From the NCBI GenBank assembly GCA_013399855.1, contig VXAY01005627.1, forward strand, positions 830,835 through 894,834: a stretch of DNA of 64,000 nt, in the 5' to 3' direction. This DNA is from Oxyruncus cristatus. Its lineage: Eukaryota; Chordata; Aves; Passeriformes; Cotingidae. Within the stretch, counting starts at the first letter, position 1. Each line of letters begins with the position of its first letter. Shown piece by piece: positions 1 through 10,930 of this stretch. The notes beneath the pieces are model-generated. The model was not told the DNA's origin. It saw only the letters and a program-made list of their open reading frames with translations, and ran no database searches. The translations under genes were made by a program, and so were the position numbers.

Positions 1-2239
1 CATTCTGTGATTAAAAACAGGAATACTTTCTCTTGCAGTAAGTAAGGTTAATCATGCACAGAAATGGGCTCTTAATGCAGCATCCCAAATATCTTCCTTG
101 AAAATGTCCTATGGGCCCTAATTATCTCTCTCCAAATAAAAAGGATTGAGTCAAGAGTTTTATGTATCTGCTTAGTTTTCAACTGGATTTTGCTGGTGGT
201 TTAAATAAACATGCTCATTAGCATCTGTCAGCAGCCCAGACTTATTATTTCATTGCTATGTGTTGATTTGACTTTATTAAGACCTACAAGCCTTGATCCT
301 GCCTGAAAGATGGACTCCAGAGCAGATCTGCCACAGCAGTTACAGTCATCTGCACAGGCTATGTTAATACCCACAGTTGTGTAAAATCTGCTGCCATGCC
401 CTGCAGAAAGCTTTCACCTGAAGATTTTTTTCTTTATTCCATCAGCTGAGTCTACAGCTTCTGACTGTTAGAGTACAGTGTCAAAACATTCCTTTTTGTC
501 CAGCTTTTGATGGAAGCTGCCCACTTCTTTCTTTAGCTTAAAAAGAACAGGTTCCTGGAACCTGGAAGAGCGGATTAATACATTTAACAATAAGAGAAAT
601 CAGCCAAGCAAGTAGCATATTCATCTCTTTCCTTGTCCTCTTCTCTCTTCCATCCTCAACCCTTTCTTCCTTCCTCCCAAGTGAGAAATGCTAATATGTT
701 GTGTAATGTAGGAGCAGCTTGATATGTTCCTTGCCTGCCCTGGAGCTGAGGGTTGTTTGGACTATGGTGTAATTACTTCTGCGGCTGCTCTCAGCACTGT
801 GGCTTCAGTTTTGTGGACATTGTTCTGGGAAAACGGGAAGAAAAATATTCCTGTGGCAGCCCATCCTCTTTTTCCAGATTTGGGGAGAAAATCACTAGTA
901 GTTTTTTGTCATTCTTAAATAAATTTCTGAAGGATTGTTTGTGGGAAAGGATGACAGATTAGCGAGTGAAAAATCTGTACTTGGGCCTTCCAGGGGACCA
1001 TGTAATGGAAATGCTCTCCTAAGAAATGCCTGCAGAGTATGAGGGCTTTTTCGCTCAAGTTCTGCTAAAACTTCATCAACTCACACAGTTATCAGAGTGT
1101 CTTCCATGGACATTGATATAACCAATATCTGGTTTACTCAGTTCTTTCTTTTCCAGTATTTCTCCTCTCCTTGCTTTCTTCTCTGCTTCAGAGGGAGCCT
1201 TTCATTTTCCACCCAGGTCCTGTCAAATATTGCTATATGCTTTTCAAGCCATCTCTTTTCTCTCAAAGCTTTGGAATCTCTCATATTTTGAAGAAGGAAG
1301 ATCATCCCAGATAGTTCTCAGATGATGGAGGCCTGAGACAGAGCTGAAGGATACTGGAAAGGATGTGATCCAAAGCAGCATGCAGGGATCACAATGCTGT
1401 TAGGAAACCAGAGTTACCTGATATTGGGGCCAGTCTGCAGCCTTGCCTTGCCTGAAGCCCACTTGGAGTTACCTGTGATGGCAACAGGGATAAACTCTTC
1501 TCTAGCTGTCAGGCAGGAAAAGAGTCCAGCCCATATTTTGTGCCAAGGTAAGGATGAAGAGGTAAATGCTGGTTCCTCACAAGAAGTGAAAGCAGCTCCT
1601 TATCATCTGCAAAGGGTTAGTTATGATTTCACCACATATATATCCCTGGGAGACAAATATTCACCAGGACTGATGAGCTAATTCCAGCCTAAGAAGAATT
1701 AGCATTTATGTACTTAAGACAGAAATGCTGAAGCAATAACCTGCTATGCCACTTAGCCAGGGACAATGAGACATCGATGTTCTTGCATTTTAAGTCCTTT
1801 CATCCAGCAATGTTTGCAAGCACTGTCCATTAGCCCTCCTCCAGCCCCCCAGTGCCACCTCTAGAAATGATGAACTAAAATTCAGTTTGAGATCACACTT
1901 ATTCCTGCATCCAAATCCATCACATATTATAGCCTCTCATGTTAGCACAAACATCCTTTAGAATGAAACTTTCCTATTACCATTTCCATTACAGAATCAT
2001 TTCATCTGTAATAATTTTCCATCAGAGGCTGGAGAGGAGTCTGCTGCAGCTTTACCTGCTGTTCATACCAGGCACGATTGAGAGATACCATTTTTCTTTG
2101 TGTTTGAAACCAACAGGAGGAGGAAAAGGGTCTATAAATACAAACAATCAAGAGTATTTTACATCTAACGGTATGCTGTGAAGCCCACCTGTAACAAAAT
2201 AGGAGAGCAGAAGGGGGCGGGGGGAGATTTAGGAAAAAT
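1..2239. other. Non-coding stretch, no gene seen
   Basis: Unique, AT-rich sequence with no recognisable gene or repeat. A pyrimidine-rich tract lies near 620-680. Short open frames (the longest is 95 codons, at 1394-1681 on the plus strand) have no recognisable domain, no convincing splice context and frequent stops around them, so none is called. A G-rich run at about 2212-2225 marks the start of the next, more CpG-rich block. Confidence 0.6.
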
Positions 2240-2760
2240 CAGAGTAGAATTAATCCTTCAGGCTGAACCGCCTCTGCGGAGCACAGCTATAGAGTCCTGC
2301 TGACTCGAAGGGCTATTATTCAAGGGTTAAATGTCACTCAAATCAACCTCATTATGAACTGAGGGATGAGGAGGGGCTCGGGGGAGACACTGCTTTCTTA
2401 TGCATTTACAATTGAGCCGCTCTGGCCTGGAGATGACCCGCTGCACAATTTTTAAATTATCTCTGTGCGCTCTGCTTGTTTTGGAAATGCTCTAAATAAA
2501 AATAATGGACTGTCTTTTAATAAGTCTCATTGTGAAGATTCCACATATCAAACAACGCAGCGCAGCTTGGAGGCAAGCGACGGGCATGTGTGATCTAGCT
2601 GGAAGAGAGACAAATGGTGATGGGAGCAACTCCATCTAGGGACCGCTGACAAGAAAATGGCATTCGCAAACTGACACATCTGTCAGGGTGGAGAATATTG
2701 GCACCTGTCACGCAATTTCAGTCATGACTTTTAATAAAGCTGCTTTCCCTTAGGTAAAAT
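2240..2760. promoter_or_regulatory. Candidate conserved non-coding element with TGACA cluster
   Basis: This block stands out from its surroundings by keeping about a dozen CpG dinucleotides in AT-rich DNA, by having no simple repeats, and by dense homeodomain-like motifs (TTTAAATTAT, AATAATGG, TTTTAATAAG). Between 2647 and 2710 there are four TGACA/TGTCA cores, two of them an inverted pair (CTGACA, 4-bp spacer, TGTCAG at 2671-2686), plus an E-box CACCTG at 2702. TGACAG is the known core of MEIS/PREP/TGIF factors. No long reading frame crosses it. An enhancer role is inferred from composition only; no alignment was available. Confidence 0.45.
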
Positions 2761-2901
2761 TGGAACTTGACTGTAATATTAGCTGCAAGCACGTCTTGTT
2801 TTCCCCTTCAGAGCTCTTTTGTACGTGAGACGTTTCAAATGAATCTTAAAGCTGAAGTAATGATGTTTACTACTTCTTTCCTCCTCCCCCCCCCCCCCTT
2901 C

Positions 2902-2998
2902 NNNNNNNNNNNNNNNNNNNNNNNNNNNNNNNNNNNNNNNNNNNNNNNNNNNNNNNNNNNNNNNNNNNNNNNNNNNNNNNNNNNNNNNNNNNNNNNNN
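2902..2998. other. Assembly gap (97 N)
   Basis: A run of 97 unknown bases. Both sides carry the same 14-base sequence followed by a poly-C run (2872-2898 with 13 C; 2999-3022 with 10 C). The gap therefore sits in a homopolymer that is hard to sequence, and the two contig ends probably overlap. Its stated length should not be trusted. Confidence 0.97.
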
Positions 2999-3125
2999 AC
3001 TTCTTTCCTCCTCCCCCCCCCCTTTCCCTTTCTTAGTCTGGATTTGAAAGAGATGTTGTGCTGAGTTTTTTTCTTTGCAAAATGTCTCCCCTTCATCTAC
3101 CAATACCAGATTTTTTTGTATGTGA

Positions 3126-3150
3126 GTGTGTGTGCATGCGCACGTGTGTA
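3126..3150. repeat. Alternating purine-pyrimidine tract, Z-DNA-prone
   Basis: Twenty-five bases alternate strictly between purine and pyrimidine: a TG repeat passes into GCATGCGCACGTG and back to TG. Such tracts with CG and CA/TG steps are the classic Z-DNA-forming type. A poly-T run follows at about 3171-3184. Confidence 0.8.
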
Positions 3151-3261
3151 GCGCTTTTTCTCTATCACTCTTTTTTTTTTTTTTCCCTTTCCTCCTCCTT
3201 TTCAGCTGGGCTGTTGTTTGAGTGAATTTAGCCTGGGGAAGCATGTATATCATAAAAACTG

Positions 3262-3375
3262 GGTTGGGATTTGTTGGATGTCAGTCAATAAATCAGTCAG
3301 AGTTTAATTACCAGGCATGTGATGGGAAGCGGTGACAGGCACCAGGTCTGTTGGAGAGCATTTCTTATGGGGCAG
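3262..3375. promoter_or_regulatory. Candidate conserved non-coding element
   Basis: A short complex block between simple-sequence tracts. It contains TTTAATTACC (homeodomain type), GGTGACAGGCACC (TGACAG core inside a partial dyad) and repeated TCAGTCA-like motifs. It lies just past the gap and may belong to the same regulatory region as the block at 2.24-2.76 kb. Conservation is inferred only from motif content. Confidence 0.3.
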
Positions 3376-3420
3376 CAGCTACTAAAAACAAAAAGTTAGA
3401 GAGTATGTGTGCATGAGTAG

Positions 3421-3500
3421 ATGCCGGATGGGAAGGAGGGGGAGAGACGGAGGGGAGGAGGGGGAGAAGTGGAGAAGGAGGAAGGGGGAAAGGAAAAGTT
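3421..3500 (+). repeat. G/A-rich tract with G-quadruplex potential
   Basis: About 80 bases of almost pure purine on the plus strand. It contains at least four runs of three to five G (GGG, GGGGG, GGGG, GGGGG) separated by loops of up to about nine bases, so it meets relaxed quadruplex criteria. It is also a mirror-like purine tract that could form triplex DNA. No gene is attached to it. Confidence 0.7.
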
Positions 3501-3559
3501 TAGGAGTCCTGCAGCTGGAATCCACTATTACAAAGGGGGAAAAAAAAGAAATTCTGTGT

Positions 3560-4775
3560 TCTTAAAACAAAGACTATGAGTGTCTGTTTCAGGACAAAAA
3601 TAAGGTTTTTAGCTGAAGTGTTCCCATGTTTTGCTTGAAATATGTCATCGTATTCTGAGTGTCACCTGATGCCTGCATTAACTTATGCTGCACTAAAGTG
3701 CACCCCTTTGTTTAACACTTGCAAACATTATATCAGAAATATTTTTTTAAAAAGGAAAGAAAATAACTACAGTTGAGAGCACACATCAGGGAGATGGGGC
3801 TGGAAGGAGCTGGAGAACTATTGTATTACAAGATGACATAATGTGTTAAAGGACCTTTCAGAAAGTGAGAGTAAAGTTTTGTAATAAAATATGAAGGTTA
3901 TATAACATTCCCAATGAGGAAATCAATAACATTCTATTTTTTTTTCCTTTTCTTTTTCCCTTCCTTCTTCCCTCTTTTTGGAAGTTTTCCAGGGTGCCTG
4001 ACCATGGAAATCATGTACAGTTTTTTTTTCAAAGGCAATTCATACTTGACATGGTTTTTATTTTTGACTAGTGATGAGAGATGTCATCTTCTTCCTGTCA
4101 TATGCCATGAAGCATTATGTGGAGATACCGCAGGATGTTTTGACTGAAAAGATGCTCTATTTTCTTTTAACTATCCTCCTGTGGTGTGTCTCAGTGTGTG
4201 TTTCAGAAATCTTTTGTCCACTTTAAGGCATTATGGGTAATGGACACAAAAGTCTCTGGCTTGAGGTAGTGTAGCTGCTCTTCTCCTGGCAAAGCATTTG
4301 TCCGTGAACGCGAGGGAGCACAAGGGATTTGTGAGAAGAGGAGGAAAATGTTCAGCAGAAGAAGAGCTAGTTATAAGTGGACTTCAGCTGTGAAAATTTA
4401 GCTGAAAAACATATTGGTTCAAATTTAATAAAAATGTCTACCCGCAAAAAATGTCAGATTGAATAGGGAACTTTGCTGTATTTAGTGGGCTAATTTAAAC
4501 ATTGCCTTTATTCAAAAATAAGAAAGAAACCCAACCTGGTTTGCTCAGTTAGGTGGACTCCCATGCTGACAGCCAGGAGCATCCTTGTCAGGTTGCTCCA
4601 CAGCTGCCTCTGTGACTTCACCTATGTGAATCTGGTTGCCCAGCAAAACATCCCTGAGATCACCTGCAGGACCTCTTTCCATCTTTACTTTAAATTGCTC
4701 CTGTCATGTCCAGCTGACTGTATGTAAACTCTCTATTGCTTCACCCCTACCCTCTGTCAACTTTTGTCACCACTC
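3560..4775. other. Non-coding stretch, no gene seen
   Basis: AT-rich sequence without recognisable genes or repeats. T-rich runs near 3935-3965 and 4020-4030 are the only simple sequence. A 77-codon open frame at 3914-4147 is largely built from those T runs (poly-Phe) and is not called. Confidence 0.6.
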
Positions 4776-4779
4776 TCAG

Positions 4780-4865
4780 ATGGCAAACTCCTTCAAGCAG
4801 AAACTTTCCTTCTTGAATGCTTGGCAAGTGCCTAGCACACAGTGCGGGCTACTACAAATGTGTAA
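4780..4865 (+). mobile_element. L2-like LINE 3' tail (ancient fragment)
   Basis: The segment follows the order of the L2 LINE 3' end: an AAACTCCTTCAAGCAG block (family form AAGCTCCTTGAGGGCAG), then AGTGCCTAGCACACAGT, then a GGGCTACTACAAATGT tail (family form GGTGCTCAATAAATGT). Many substitutions and small indels indicate great age. MIR3-type SINEs share this tail and are an alternative. The family pattern is from memory; a RepeatMasker run would settle it. Confidence 0.5.
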
Positions 4866-4869
4866 CAGT

Positions 4870-7195
4870 AACTGCATACCCTACACTGTGTACATATTCA
4901 AACCACACAGCGTGCAATATCCAGATGCAGGTTGCAGAAGCTCTCAATTGAGTTCACAGGGGTCAGAAGGAGATTAGGTTGGAGAGGAAAAAAGTAAGTT
5001 GCAGGTGGAAAGGGATACAGTCACATGAAGATTTGCATTCAATTAAAACTTTTTTGAATATTCCCCCTTTAACAACCTTTCCTCCCCCATTCATTCCCTT
5101 TCCTGTGTCTCTGATCTGGAGATATTGCAGCAGAGAAAAGCAGTTTTGAAATTTATACCTTGTTCCCACTCCCACAAGCCATGAGCAGCATTGGGTTAAT
5201 CAGTCTAAAAAGGCCTTGGTCTTAAATATCTTGTGAATCTGAAAAAAAAATCAATTTATTTAAAGCTTCTCCTTGCAGTTGCTTGCTCCATTCCCTAATC
5301 CTACATAGGGTACTTTTAAGTTCTAGATCAAGTTTTCTCTCAGGCTACTGTAAAGTCCCATGGTGTCCTTCCAGAGTTAGTTTGTCCAACTTCAATAAAA
5401 TTTGTCTAAACAACTCAGTGGTTAAACACTATTTAAACAGACTGCACAGTGGCAGCAGCACCTTGTGGCTGGTAGGAATTCAGACAGGTCCCACAGGACA
5501 TTCCACAAACTCCTGCCATCAGGGCCCCTGGCTGCCTTGGACAGCATGCAATTTCATTACATCAAATTTGCCCTTCATGGGATGGCCATCCTGAATCTCA
5601 GTGCCACGTCCAGAACTGAAGAAGAAAAGTAGCAGCAACTGAAGCAGCAATGCAGGATGTCCGCTTGGTGCCAGTCAAGGCAGGGAAACGGGGAATCAGG
5701 GAAATAGTTGCATGACTGGTTTAATCTCCTGCTATACACAAAAGCTGCACGGAAACCCATTGGGCTTGAAGCCTTAAGCCTCATCTTAACACAGAAGTAA
5801 TAATGGGACACAGAACAGATTTTCTCTGAAGTTGTAAGTCAGAATCCATCTCCCAAATGAGTCACTCTGGCTATTAATGCAATGCAAGAATGTAAAATTA
5901 TTGTAATCTTTGTCAGAGGTCAACCTACATTTGAGCAGCGGCTCAACAGATATAGGATAAATACCACTTAATAATATAGGAAAGCTGATTTTTTTTGCTG
6001 CCGATAATTAATTTTGCTCTCCAAACATTTGTCTCTACCCTGCTGTTCTGCTTCATTGTGCTCTCCAGTATGGAGTTCAGCTTAATCACAGTCCCAGGTG
6101 GAAGCACTGGTAGCATCTCTGCAAGCTCTGCAGTATCAGTGACACTAGTTTTGGTTAGTGAGGTTTTACATTTTCCCTCTACAGCTTTGAGTTTGAGAAT
6201 AAAATCCTTTTGGGATTTTTACTGTCTTTTTACTAGCTTTAAATCACAATCGGGTATTTTCCTAGATTTCCACTGAAAATTTAGATTGCCCAGAACTACT
6301 CAAGTTTTGCTTATCAGAAAATCATCTGTGCCTCCAAAGGTCAGAAAATGTTTACTCAGGCCAAATAACTCCTTAGCTGCCCAGACCATTACAACTAAGT
6401 CTGTGTTGTGAAGGATTACAGTCCATCACAAGTAGTGGGGTGGTTTGGATGAAGTAATCCAGTCCAAGCCTGTTTCTGCAAGACTGAAGAAACCTGCCAA
6501 AAGTGGAAGTGAAAAAGTCACAAACTTAGAAGCAGGTCAAATTTCTCTACTGCCCCATTTACCTGCAAATGTTGTTTGCTGTTCTTCTTGATAGCCCAAG
6601 GAAAATGTGCTCCCAACCTGCTTTTTTCATTTTTATTTTTTTACCTACTTGACATATCCAAAGGAAAAGAAATGTCTAAAATGTGTGATGCATTCTGCGT
6701 ATGGGCCAAAGGCTTCCTTAAAACAGCTCCACTCTTGAAGTATATCTTGCACAGATCTGTGAGCTGAAGGACATGAACTCTGAACCAAAGTACTGGTTCT
6801 TCTCCTGCATTTCTCCAAAACCAAGTGCATTAATTGATATTTATTTAGGGAAGTGTGTGATGGCCTCTAGTGGTGCACACTGTTGATAAACACTGAAACA
6901 TCACAGCTTCTGTCCTCATTTTGAGTGGCACTGGAACAAAAGTGTTCTGTATGTAGTAACACGGGTATACTGCTGCCATATGAGTAACAAGACAGCCCAG
7001 TGACAGACGGGCCTGTTCCGTTTATAGCACTCTCCTTCCCCTCTCCTCCATGCGCTGAGGAGGAGGTTGCACAGCACACCAGGAGCAAGTGCACAAACTG
7101 ATATTTAGCAGTGACACATTAAGTACTACAGATTTCCTGTGAACGCACCACAGTGTTCCTGTGTCCAGCATCAGGGAATAACAACAGACTGACTT
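4870..7195. other. Non-coding stretch, no gene seen
   Basis: No recognisable gene. Open frames of up to 103 codons (5283-5594, plus) have no domain and do not join to neighbours. The part at about 5830-6010 is AT-rich with a TAATTAATTT motif next to CCGAT and could be regulatory, but the signal is weak. Confidence 0.55.
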
Positions 7196-7199
7196 CATC

Positions 7200-7450
7200 A
7201 GAGTTTTCTTTTCTGGCTAACCAGGCTCACACCATGCTCAGAAACAAAAATGCGATTTAGTTCTTTTTTTGCTGTGGGATTTTCCCCCCTTTAACACGAT
7301 ATATTGATGGCATCATCAGATCAAGATTGTGACAGAAAAATCATGACTATAGGACATTTTCTCCCACAGATCAGATGGACTGAACCTCAACAGCACAAAC
7401 ATGCCGAGGCTTCTTTCTGTGAGGGCAGCCTCTGCCATCACTACAATGAA
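7200..7450. promoter_or_regulatory. Candidate conserved non-coding element
   Basis: A complex block without simple repeats that holds several CpGs (GAACGC just upstream, ATGCGATTT, ACACGAT, GCCGAGG). Its motifs include GATATATTGATGG and CATCATCAGATCAAGATTGTGACAG. It is read as regulatory from texture only and may be continuous with the block at 7.66-8.0 kb. Confidence 0.3.
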
Positions 7451-7659
7451 TGTGATAGCCATTAACTAATCCTCATAAGAAAAAATATCGTGCTCTCTCC
7501 CTCCTCCACTGCACACCGAGGCACATACCGTACAAACATCATAAAGGACACAGTGAGAGAGAAAAAACACACTAGAGGCCATACAAAACCACATATAACC
7601 CCGATCTGAGAAGAGACTGTTATTCAAAGCAGTGAAAGCTTTCATATACTGTATGGCCA

Positions 7660-8050
7660 TAGAGTCGGATGTTTTCTCAACAGTTTTCTAAGCAATAATA
7701 CAGAGATAAAGAGGTTGGAATCTGCCATCCCCTTTATAACATATGCACATCTATTTATGAAGACACTTAAGCATGGATTTAGTAAGTCCGAGACAAAGCT
7801 CTAGGGGCGGCTGTCTCTTTAAATCCGTCTCCTACCAAGTGAAATTTGTGGCCCTGATGAATGGCAGAGCAGAGTCATCCATAAAAGGGCAGAAGAAAAT
7901 CACACTCATTTGCATACAGTAATTATTCTCTGAATCGGGCCACCTTTATTGCTGCCAGAAAATCTACTGTCAGCATCGCTCTATAGATCATGTTGGAAAA
8001 GCCAGCAGCTGAGGAGCGGGATGGTGGTTTGGGACCCACCGGCTGGCACC
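7660..8050. promoter_or_regulatory. Candidate conserved non-coding element with octamer site
   Basis: This block keeps CpGs (GTCGG, GTCCGAG, GGGGCGGC, ATCCGTC, AATCGGG, CATCGCT) and carries an octamer ATTTGCAT at 7908-7915 followed directly by GTAATTATT, a POU/homeodomain-like pair. There is also a GC-box-like GGGGCGG. It has no repeats or reading frame. An enhancer is the best guess; comparison with other amniotes would decide. Confidence 0.4.
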
Positions 8051-8054
8051 CCAT

Positions 8055-10435
8055 CCTTGCCACTGGGGCAGGTTGTGCTTTGCCTCGCTCCCCATCCTAG
8101 GCACCTATAGGTCCATCTTCTTTTGGGTCCTGTGTATCTTCAGCAGCACAGCAGCACATCAGGAGAGTGAATGTTTGCAGATATAATAACACCAAGGTGG
8201 TGGGAGCCATGCAGGATGGCTGGGGAGGTTCCCAACTGCACCAAGATAGATTGGATAGTTTTTCACCTTTTTTCCTTCCCACATGACATCTTCTTTGAAG
8301 AAAAATAAAATAAAGAAGCAACAATGTACAGGCACACATTACCTTATCTGTATGCTACCTATGCTTATGCTCCTGTTTGACTCTATATCAGTGAGCACTG
8401 GCAGATTAAAAAAGGGAATAGCTGACTGACGTTTCAGCCTGCTAGCAGGAGAAGTAAGAGGGGAAAGGGCACAGCCAGGGACTGCACAGGCAAAACTCAA
8501 CCTGAAAAAGGAGCAAAGATCTATCGGGCCAGATTCTCATCACAGCACAAACAAACGTGCCACCACTATGGGACTTCTCCCTCAGGTCTTCTCCCGCTGT
8601 GACCCAGCAGGAGGGCCTGAACACACAGCATGGAAACAGAGCTTATTCAGGTACCCATGGTAGCTTTAGGAGAGCACTTCCCTATCCATTTATGTCTGTC
8701 TACTTATGATGCTACCAAGGAACTGAAATCTGATAGAGGGGCTCTGTAGCAAGTATGTTTTTGGCGTGAATCCAGTTGTGATCACGCTTTTTGTGAAACC
8801 AAAATCTGACATGCAGAAACACTCACTCCCAGTAGTGAATTGCAAAGATGAGAGCAGTTTGGAGCTGGAAGTGATAACAGCAGCTTTGGTGCCAGTGCTG
8901 CAATTTGCCACAGTCTGGAGCAGGGCTTCCAGCTACCACCCACACAAGTGCTCTCAACCACTGCAACAGCTGGGAATAGAAGACAAATGGTCCTCATTTT
9001 GCAGGACCTGTTCACCAGCTCAGGTGTGTTTGCACAGCAGTTTTTGCATAGGCCCAAACTCACAATCAAATGCAAATTCAATTTTCTCGTGGCTGCAAGA
9101 GACTTTAGGGAGTTACTGGGGATATTTGGCTTCCCATAAGGGTGGATGCAAGGATTTCTTGGAGAGGCATTATCCTATGGCACTATGGCATTCCATGGCA
9201 TCATCAGTTAGGCAATATCTAGTGGAATATTGAGTCCTTCCTTAAAAGAAGGCAATTTTGTGACCTATAATGAAAGCAACAATATGAGACTGAAATAAAA
9301 AACTAGAAGTCCTCTGTTCAAATACCACAGCCTGCATCTTCTGTTCTATCCTAGGAGGTCTCTACCTAGAGGCTAAAGATCTGGAAGGTGGTGACTTCCC
9401 AAATACCATAGTAATGTTGCTTGCATGTTATGTTCATGAAAAGTTTTGTTCATCATTATTAATGAGTACTGGAAACACCTGATATGAGAAAATGGAGTAA
9501 GAAGTACACTAGAAACTCCAGGGGTGAGAAGTGTTTTTAAACATGACCTGAACAAACCTCACCCCTATTCTGCTACAGACAGAGAATTAGTTGATCAAAA
9601 ATCTGCCTGACATCACTGAACACAATTTTTACTTAGTTGACTGGCAGCATCCTTAAGTTGCAATTTTTCTCTACACTCTCACCTCAATTAAGAGACTAGC
9701 TCAGTACCTTTAATCTGTATTTAATTTGTGATCTAACCAAATGCTTTGGATTTCCAAACAGCCACCAATAGACAAAAAGCCATCTTCGACCATTTTTATG
9801 ATTAAACCAAAATGAAAACTTCATGATACAACCCAACGGCTTTACAATGTTTCCAGAAGGTACTTTCAGCATTATCATACCATCCAGACATGGAGTTACT
9901 GAGCAGTTGCTTAAGTAAAGATGTTTTCTATCCAACCAGAACTACTGAGCTGTTATAGATTTTGTAAGTGAACTGTTTTATGCTTCAGATCTATAGCAAA
10001 AGTTTCAGTCAAAGTAGAACCTATTTTTTTCCCCCATAAGTTAGAGGTGATGGAAAACCATTTTGAATTAGACAGTATTTTCTGTACTCGGGTATATAAA
10101 AATTATTAATATATAAAAATAGAAAAATATCTTCAACCTACCATGGCTTCATGGATCTTCACTGGCCTATTTAAAACAGACTGTATTTCACAATCCTGTT
10201 TCCAAAGTAGGCATCTATCCACATAAAGTCCATAGTCACCATCAGCACTAATTTTTTCCTTTGTCCCTCTCTCATTCCTCAGGAAGGGTGTATAACATGC
10301 CAGAGTGAGAGATCCAGTCTAAAGCAAATTTCTGCTGACCAAAACATATCTTGCCATGTGCAAGAGATAGGCTTTTTACTCTATCTGGCTGGCAATAGAG
10401 CATTTTGCAAACATTAAATTAACTTAAATAAGAAG
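8055..10435. other. Non-coding stretch, no gene seen
   Basis: The region contains a 155-codon open frame at 8766-9233 (plus), with overlapping open frames on the minus strand. The predicted peptide has no recognisable fold, signal peptide or motif, and the ends show no convincing splice context, so it is treated as chance. The sequence is otherwise unique and AT-rich. Confidence 0.55.
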
Positions 10436-10440
10436 CAGTA

Positions 10441-10488
10441 GAAAGAGAAAGAAAAAGGAAAAGAAAAAAAAAAGAGAGAGAAGGGAAG
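10441..10488 (+). repeat. Purine (GAAA)-rich simple repeat
   Basis: A continuous A/G tract of GAAA and GA units. Similar tracts lie at 11367-11400 and 11985-12014. They could be degraded poly-A tails, but no retrotransposon body is recognisable upstream. Confidence 0.85.
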
Positions 10489-10799
10489 TCAGCTTTGCTG
10501 AACAGTGATACTTTGCCTTGCCTAAAGCTCTGTCAAAGTACCTGACCCCTGACAGATCTAAAGAAAAATAACTTAAATGATGTAAGGGATATATTTTTTT
10601 TTTTAAGCAAGTGGCTCATGGCTTCACTGTTTATTAGAAGACGAAGCTTCCAATATTGGCTTGCTGAGATGAGCACTTAAAAAACCACACCAATATATGT
10701 GTTTGCATTCCTCTTCGGGTAAAAATTTGTCAGAGAAGAAAGGCATTAAACCTGTCACCTCAGATAAAGATCAGATGTTTGATTTCAAACAGAAGAAAG

Positions 10800-10930
10800 C
10801 AAACACTCCACTGTAGGCTCCATTAACCCCTTGAGCACCCACAGAAACTGCTAGACGGGACGGGCAGCTGGTGCTGCCCGCGTCGCTGACTTGCAGCCGC
10901 AGAGTTTCCTTGGGGAACATGTAAGCCACA
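10800..10930. promoter_or_regulatory. CpG-rich micro-island with perfect hairpin
   Basis: Six CpGs fall within about 50 bases (10853-10902), against a background near one per 100 or more. At 10861-10880 an 8-bp perfect inverted repeat (CGGGCAGC / GCTGCCCG) encloses a TGGT tetraloop. It could be a regulatory dyad or a structured RNA. It is far too small for a normal CpG-island promoter, and no coding frame starts nearby. Confidence 0.35.

Noticed and set aside
2779..3253. Open frames running through the N gap
   Set aside because: They exist only because unknown bases and poly-C/poly-T tracts lack stops.
4260..4285. TTGAGGTAGTGTAG, resembling the let-7 seed
   Set aside because: Diverges from let-7 after the first ten bases, and no complementary arm forms a precursor hairpin.
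8766..9233. 155-codon plus-strand open frame, the longest outside the CR1
   Set aside because: No recognisable domain or motif, no splice context, and antisense frames of similar length overlap it. This length is expected by chance in 64 kb.
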